Below, piece after piece: positions 5,460 through 8,442 of a stretch of 8,442 nucleotides of DNA. The notes under the pieces are model-generated. The model was not told the DNA's origin. It ran no database searches and worked only from the letters and a program-made list of their open reading frames with translations. The position numbers were made by a program, and so were the translations under genes. This DNA comes from JAZNOL01 sp045580815 (GTDB taxonomy: Bacteria > Bacillota > Clostridia > RUG12999), in contig JAZNOL010000071.1 of NCBI GenBank assembly GCA_045580815.1, forward strand, positions 1-8,442. Direction: 5' to 3'. Within the stretch, counting starts at the first letter, position 1. The number at the start of each line of letters is the position of its first letter.

Positions 5460-7048
5460 TGCAAAACATTGTTTTAACCGTGCTTGCGGTGATTGCGGCA
5501 ATCGTGTGGATAATTTATTTTGCAGAAAAATTCCGCACGGCTCTGCATATGCTCCAGCAGGAATCTTATCTTAACATAAGCTACCTGAAATGGGTAAAGA
5601 AAAATTTAAAGAAAAATATCCGTGTGCTTGACCTTTTTGCACCTGTTTTGGCGTTTGCAATATGGTTTTTGTCAAAAGAAACAGCCCTCGGAATTTTTGC
5701 TGTGCTGGCGGCGTTTTCATCGTGGTATATCAAAAAAACACGTCCCAAAGCAAAGAAAAAGCTTGTTTATACCGCCCGTGTAAAACGTCTGGTGGCAACC
5801 GGCTCGGTGCTGACTCTTGCTCTTGCTGTTTTGTTTGCATGGATGTTTATTTCGGGCATCGGTTACACGTTTCTTATTATGGCGGCATCAAACGCGATGA
5901 TGTTTGTGTTTGCCTCATTGGTGAATATTATTAATCGCCCTGTTGAGCTTTATATCAACCATTGGTATTACAGCGATGCAAAAAAAATCATGAAAAGCCG
6001 TGACAATCTGAAAACCGTTGGCGTTACCGGAAGCTATGGCAAAACCAGTTCAAAATTTATTCTGGCACAGATTCTTGCGGAAAAATTTTCAACTCTCGCA
6101 ACGCCCGAAAGCTATAACACTACCATGGGCGTTATAAAAACCGTACGAATGAACCTGCAACGGACAAACGAGGTTTTTGTGTGCGAAATGGGTGCGAAAT
6201 ACGTGGGTGACATCAAAGAAATCTGCGATTTCGTGTTTCCGAAATATGCGCTGATTACATCAATCGGTCCCCAGCATCTTGAAACCTTTAAAAACATAGA
6301 AAACATCGTAAAAACAAAATTCGAGCTTTACGATGCGGTTGAAGACAAATCTCACGTTTTCGTGAACGTTTCTTCAAAACTTATTAAAGAAAATCTGCCA
6401 AAGGGCGTTAAAACATACAGTCTTGAAAAACAGGACGGCGGAATGTATTACGCAGAAAACATTTCATATTCTCCCGACGGTGCGGTTTTTGATTTCTGCG
6501 GCGAAGGAATTGAGCCGGTGAGATTGCAGACAAAGCTCCTGGGTAAGCATAATATTTTAAACGTTATCGGTGCGGCGGCAATTGCTCTTGAAATGGGCAT
6601 GACACCCTCGCAGATTGCTGTGGGTGTGCGTAAAATCAAACCCGTCACACACCGCCTTGAACTAAAACGTCATGCAAACGGCGTTGCTGTTATTGACGAT
6701 GCGTTCAACTCAAACGTTGAAGGTGCAAAATCGGCAGTTGAGGTTCTGGGCAGTTTTGAAAAAGGCAAACGTATGCTGATTACCCCCGGAATGATTGAGC
6801 TGGGCGATAAACAGTACGAATACAACTACGAATTTGGAGTGCAGGCAGCAAAATACTGTGATTTTATTACACTTGTGGGTAAAAAACAGACAGTTCCCAT
6901 AAAAGAAGGCATACTTTCGGCAGGATTTGACGAAAAAAATCTCTATGTTGCCGAAAATCTCGACGATGCGCTTGCAAAGATGAACGAAATCTGCACCGCA
7001 GGATGGACAGTTCTTTTTGAAAATGACCTGCCCGACCTGTATGTGTAA
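5459..7048 (+). CDS. Membrane-anchored Mur ligase-family protein (MurF-like, no UDP-binding N-domain)
   Basis: A 529-residue ATP-dependent amide ligase of the Mur family. Residues 1-160 hold about five membrane segments (about 3-21, 57-72, 75-91, 111-131, 134-157) separated by very basic loops (46-52, 92-103), which places the catalytic part in the cytoplasm. The central ATPase domain follows: P-loop GVTGSYGKTSSK (188-199, Lys195), SYNTTMGVIKTVR (218-230), metal ligand E243 in CEMGAKYVGDI, H273 in GPQHLETF, and K285/K287. The C-terminal ligase domain has GKHNILNV (362-369), RLELK (399-403) and the IDDAFNSN motif (412-419), close to MurF's IDDSYNANP. MurF adds D-Ala-D-Ala to UDP-MurNAc-tripeptide; the usual N-terminal domain that binds UDP is absent, and the P-loop starts about 80 residues later than in MurF. 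The C-terminus ends in VLFENDLPDLYV where MurF has a KGSR motif. It is followed 50 bases later by the Ddl-type gene. A true MurF role is possible; a lipid-linked or other acceptor is an alternative. Confidence 0.9.
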   Translation: MQNIVLTVLAVIAAIVWIIYFAEKFRTALHMLQQESYLNISYLKWVKKNLKKNIRVLDLFAPVLAFAIWFLSKETALGIFAVLAAFSSWYIKKTRPKAKKKLVYTARVKRLVATGSVLTLALAVLFAWMFISGIGYTFLIMAASNAMMFVFASLVNIINRPVELYINHWYYSDAKKIMKSRDNLKTVGVTGSYGKTSSKFILAQILAEKFSTLATPESYNTTMGVIKTVRMNLQRTNEVFVCEMGAKYVGDIKEICDFVFPKYALITSIGPQHLETFKNIENIVKTKFELYDAVEDKSHVFVNVSSKLIKENLPKGVKTYSLEKQDGGMYYAENISYSPDGAVFDFCGEGIEPVRLQTKLLGKHNILNVIGAAAIALEMGMTPSQIAVGVRKIKPVTHRLELKRHANGVAVIDDAFNSNVEGAKSAVEVLGSFEKGKRMLITPGMIELGDKQYEYNYEFGVQAAKYCDFITLVGKKQTVPIKEGILSAGFDEKNLYVAENLDDALAKMNEICTAGWTVLFENDLPDLYV

Positions 7049-7098
7049 TATATATTATATATAATTGGTAGAAATTTTTTGAAAGGTCAGTGGTTTAA

Positions 7099-8292
7099 AT
7101 GAAACTTAATGCGGCTTTTTTGTTCGGCGGACGCTCGGTAGAGCATGAAGTGTCTGTTATTTCCTGTTCACAGGCAATGGCGGCGGCGGATACGTCAAAA
7201 TACAACGTTATCCCCGTGTACATAACAAAAGACGGCATGATGTATACATCCGAAACAATGAAAAATATCGAAGTGTTCAAGGATATTCCGGCACTTCTTA
7301 AAAAAAGTGCCCGTGTGATTTTTGTAAGAGAAACCGACGGAACACATATGGTTAAATACCCAAAACCCCTGTTTGGCGGTGATTTGGGAATAATCGACGT
7401 GGCAGTTCCCGTTGTTCACGGCACAAACGAAGAAGACGGCAATCTGCAAGGCTATCTTGAAACCGTAGGGCTGCCCTATACCGGCTGTGACGTGCTTTCG
7501 TCTGCTGTGGGTATGGATAAGGTTGTAATGAAAAAACTGCTTAAAGAAGCAGGTGTTCCTGTGCTTGACTGCGAATATTTCTATTCGAAAAACTGGTACG
7601 AGGATAAAGAAGCCGTTATGGCAAAACTCGAAAAGCTTGGTCTGCCTGTAATCGTAAAACCGGCAAACCTTGGTTCAAGCGTAGGCATAAAAGTGGCAAA
7701 AGACAAAATTTCTCTTGAAGAAGCAATTGAAGAAGCAGCGGCTTATGCGGAAAAAATTCTTGTGGAACACGCCATTACAAACCTGCGTGAAATAAACTGT
7801 GCAGTAATGGGCGACAGCGACAGCGCAGTATGCTCGGTTTGCGAACAGCCTCTTAACGGTAAAGAGATTCTTTCATATAAAGATAAATATCAGTCCTCCG
7901 AGGGGTCAAAATCCGGTGGCTCAAAAGGTATGGCGTCTCTTGCAAGAAAAGTTCCGGCAGATTTGGATGCAGAAACAGAAAAAACAATCAAGCAGGCGTG
8001 CCTTGACACATTTGAAATTCTCGGCTGTAACGGAATTTCACGTATTGACTGCATGATAGACGACGACAACGGAAATATTTATGTAAACGAAATCAACACA
8101 ATCCCCGGCTCACTGGCGTTTTATCTGTGGGAAGCCGCAGGCATACCGTTTACAAAAGCAATTGACGAAATGATAAACCTTGCACTTAAACGCAAAAGAA
8201 AACGTGACAGCCTTACATTCTCATACGATACAAACCTGCTCCAGATGCAGTCCTCCGGCGGTGCTAAAGGTGCCAAAGGTGCAAAAATGTAA
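7099..8292 (+). CDS. ddl: D-alanine--D-alanine ligase family protein
   Basis: A 397-residue ATP-grasp ligase that joins two D-alanines for peptidoglycan stem peptides. Visible landmarks are FGGRSVEHEVSV (9-20, Glu15), HGTNEEDG (108-115), the K141 region, VKPANLGSSVG (186-196, Lys187 and Ser193), VEH (222-224), omega-loop SYKDKY (259-264), SRID (314-317) and NEINTIPG (330-337). Tyr264 of the omega loop fits a D-Ala-D-Ala rather than a D-lactate enzyme. Odd points: HGxxGEDG is HGTNEEDG, and the usual TSHS-type serine after the NTxPG loop is replaced (GSLAFYLWE, Tyr342). It is longer than Ddl enzymes of about 300-350 residues, with a C-terminal basic stretch KRKRKRD (364-370) and three GAK repeats (388-396). 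The ATG at 7099 is preceded by GAAAGG (7081-7086), a rather long 12-base gap; an in-frame GTG at 7090 is closed by TAA. A divergent paralogue with another acceptor amino acid is possible. Confidence 0.92.
   Translation: MKLNAAFLFGGRSVEHEVSVISCSQAMAAADTSKYNVIPVYITKDGMMYTSETMKNIEVFKDIPALLKKSARVIFVRETDGTHMVKYPKPLFGGDLGIIDVAVPVVHGTNEEDGNLQGYLETVGLPYTGCDVLSSAVGMDKVVMKKLLKEAGVPVLDCEYFYSKNWYEDKEAVMAKLEKLGLPVIVKPANLGSSVGIKVAKDKISLEEAIEEAAAYAEKILVEHAITNLREINCAVMGDSDSAVCSVCEQPLNGKEILSYKDKYQSSEGSKSGGSKGMASLARKVPADLDAETEKTIKQACLDTFEILGCNGISRIDCMIDDDNGNIYVNEINTIPGSLAFYLWEAAGIPFTKAIDEMINLALKRKRKRDSLTFSYDTNLLQMQSSGGAKGAKGAKM
8260..8286 (+). repeat. 9-bp coding repeat x3 encoding Gly-Ala-Lys at the Ddl C-terminus
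   Basis: GGTGCTAAA, GGTGCCAAA and GGTGCAAAA follow each other in frame and encode (Gly-Ala-Lys)3 just before the final Met. The third base of each Ala codon differs, so the copies are not fresh exact duplicates. Confidence 0.85.
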
Positions 8293-8308
8293 TAAAAAAA
8301 TGTAATAA
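8283..8308 (+). repeat. 13-bp tandem duplication across the ddl stop codon
   Basis: AAAAATGTAATAA occurs twice head to tail (8283-8295 and 8296-8308). The first copy contains the last codons and the TAA of ddl; the second lies just downstream and is out of frame. It looks like a small slippage event. Confidence 0.7.
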
Positions 8309-8372
8309 AGATTAGAATACCCCCGTAGGGAACGGTCCGTGACCGTTCCGATTACAATCCATCTGAATCTTT
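8307..8372. repeat. Nested palindrome with central GC-rich hairpin downstream of ddl
   Basis: A perfect 9-bp hairpin, GGAACGGTC-CGT-GACCGTTCC (8329-8349), sits at the exact middle of an outer inverted repeat: AAAGATTAGA (8307-8316) and TCTGAATCTTT (8362-8372), paired with one bulged base. GTAGG precedes the inner stem. It begins 14 bases after the ddl stop and could protect the 3' end of the transcript, but no T tract follows either stem, so it is not a standard terminator. Confidence 0.6.
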
Positions 8373-8376
8373 AAAC

Positions 8377-8402
8377 GGGCGGACAGAGGCATCCGCCCCT
8401 AC
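8377..8402. repeat. Second GC-rich hairpin, opposite orientation
   Basis: GGGCGGA (8377-8383) and TCCGCCC (8392-8398) form a 7-bp stem with an 8-base loop, followed by CTAC. On the minus strand it begins GTAGGGGCGG, so together with the GTAGGG at 8325-8330 the two hairpins face each other within GTAGGG...CCCTAC. The remaining 40 bases to the window end show no supported feature. Confidence 0.55.
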
Positions 8403-8442
8403 AAACGCACTAACCCCGTGTTTCTTACACAGAAGAGGCTTC

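Noticed and set aside
7060..7065. Possible -10 box for a separate ddl promoter
   Set aside because: The bases 17 upstream (CTGTAT region) do not resemble a -35; the area is simply a TA-rich run.
7090..7092. GTG as an alternative ddl start
   Set aside because: It is in frame but is followed two codons later by TAA.
7099..8292. VanA/VanB-type D-Ala-D-Lac resistance ligase
   Set aside because: The omega loop has SYKDKY with the tyrosine typical of D-Ala-D-Ala enzymes, and no vanH, vanX or vanRS genes are nearby.
8352..8441. Minus-strand open frame of 29 codons entering from the right edge
   Set aside because: It runs through the GC hairpin repeat and has no recognisable motif; open length of this size is expected by chance.

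Overview
The window looks like chromosomal DNA of a low-to-mid GC, Gram-positive-type Firmicute, most likely a gut-type member of Clostridia. I infer this from purine-rich AGGAGG-like ribosome binding sites, housekeeping-type TTGACT/TATAAT promoters, AT-rich intergenic DNA and the gene families present. The species cannot be named from this sequence.

Layout. The left block (1-1761) reads leftward: an SGNH/GDSL hydrolase gene, rsmA (16S rRNA dimethyladenosine transferase) 18 bases behind it, then the start of a gene that runs off the left edge and looks weakly sialidase/BNR-like. A 254-base divergent intergenic region (1762-2015) carries two strong promoters that face away from each other and are almost the same in sequence. 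The middle block (2016-4411) reads rightward as a compact operon: a GNAT acetyltransferase, a DJ-1/PfpI-family protein, and a CPBP (CAAX-type) membrane protease that overlaps the previous gene by 8 bases.

A 262-base gap (4412-4673) follows. It holds a 115-base nested palindrome (about 79% matched arms around a perfect 9-bp GC-rich hairpin) that looks like a miniature mobile element, then a promoter for the right block. The right block (4674-8292) encodes an alpha/beta hydrolase, a Mur-ligase-family enzyme whose usual UDP-binding N-terminal domain is replaced by about five membrane segments, and a D-Ala-D-Ala-ligase-type ATP-grasp enzyme with altered substrate-site residues and a basic Gly-Ala-Lys tail. 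The last 150 bases are non-coding and hold two more GC-rich hairpins, one again centred inside an outer inverted repeat.

How the genes work together. The Mur ligase and the Ddl-type enzyme are the natural pair that makes D-Ala-D-Ala and attaches it to a peptidoglycan precursor. Here the attaching enzyme appears membrane-anchored and lacks the nucleotide-substrate domain, so it may act on a lipid-linked or otherwise non-standard acceptor, or be this lineage's form of MurF. This membrane Mur ligase/Ddl/hydrolase set is the most interesting system in the window. The palindromic elements are the most interesting non-coding signal.
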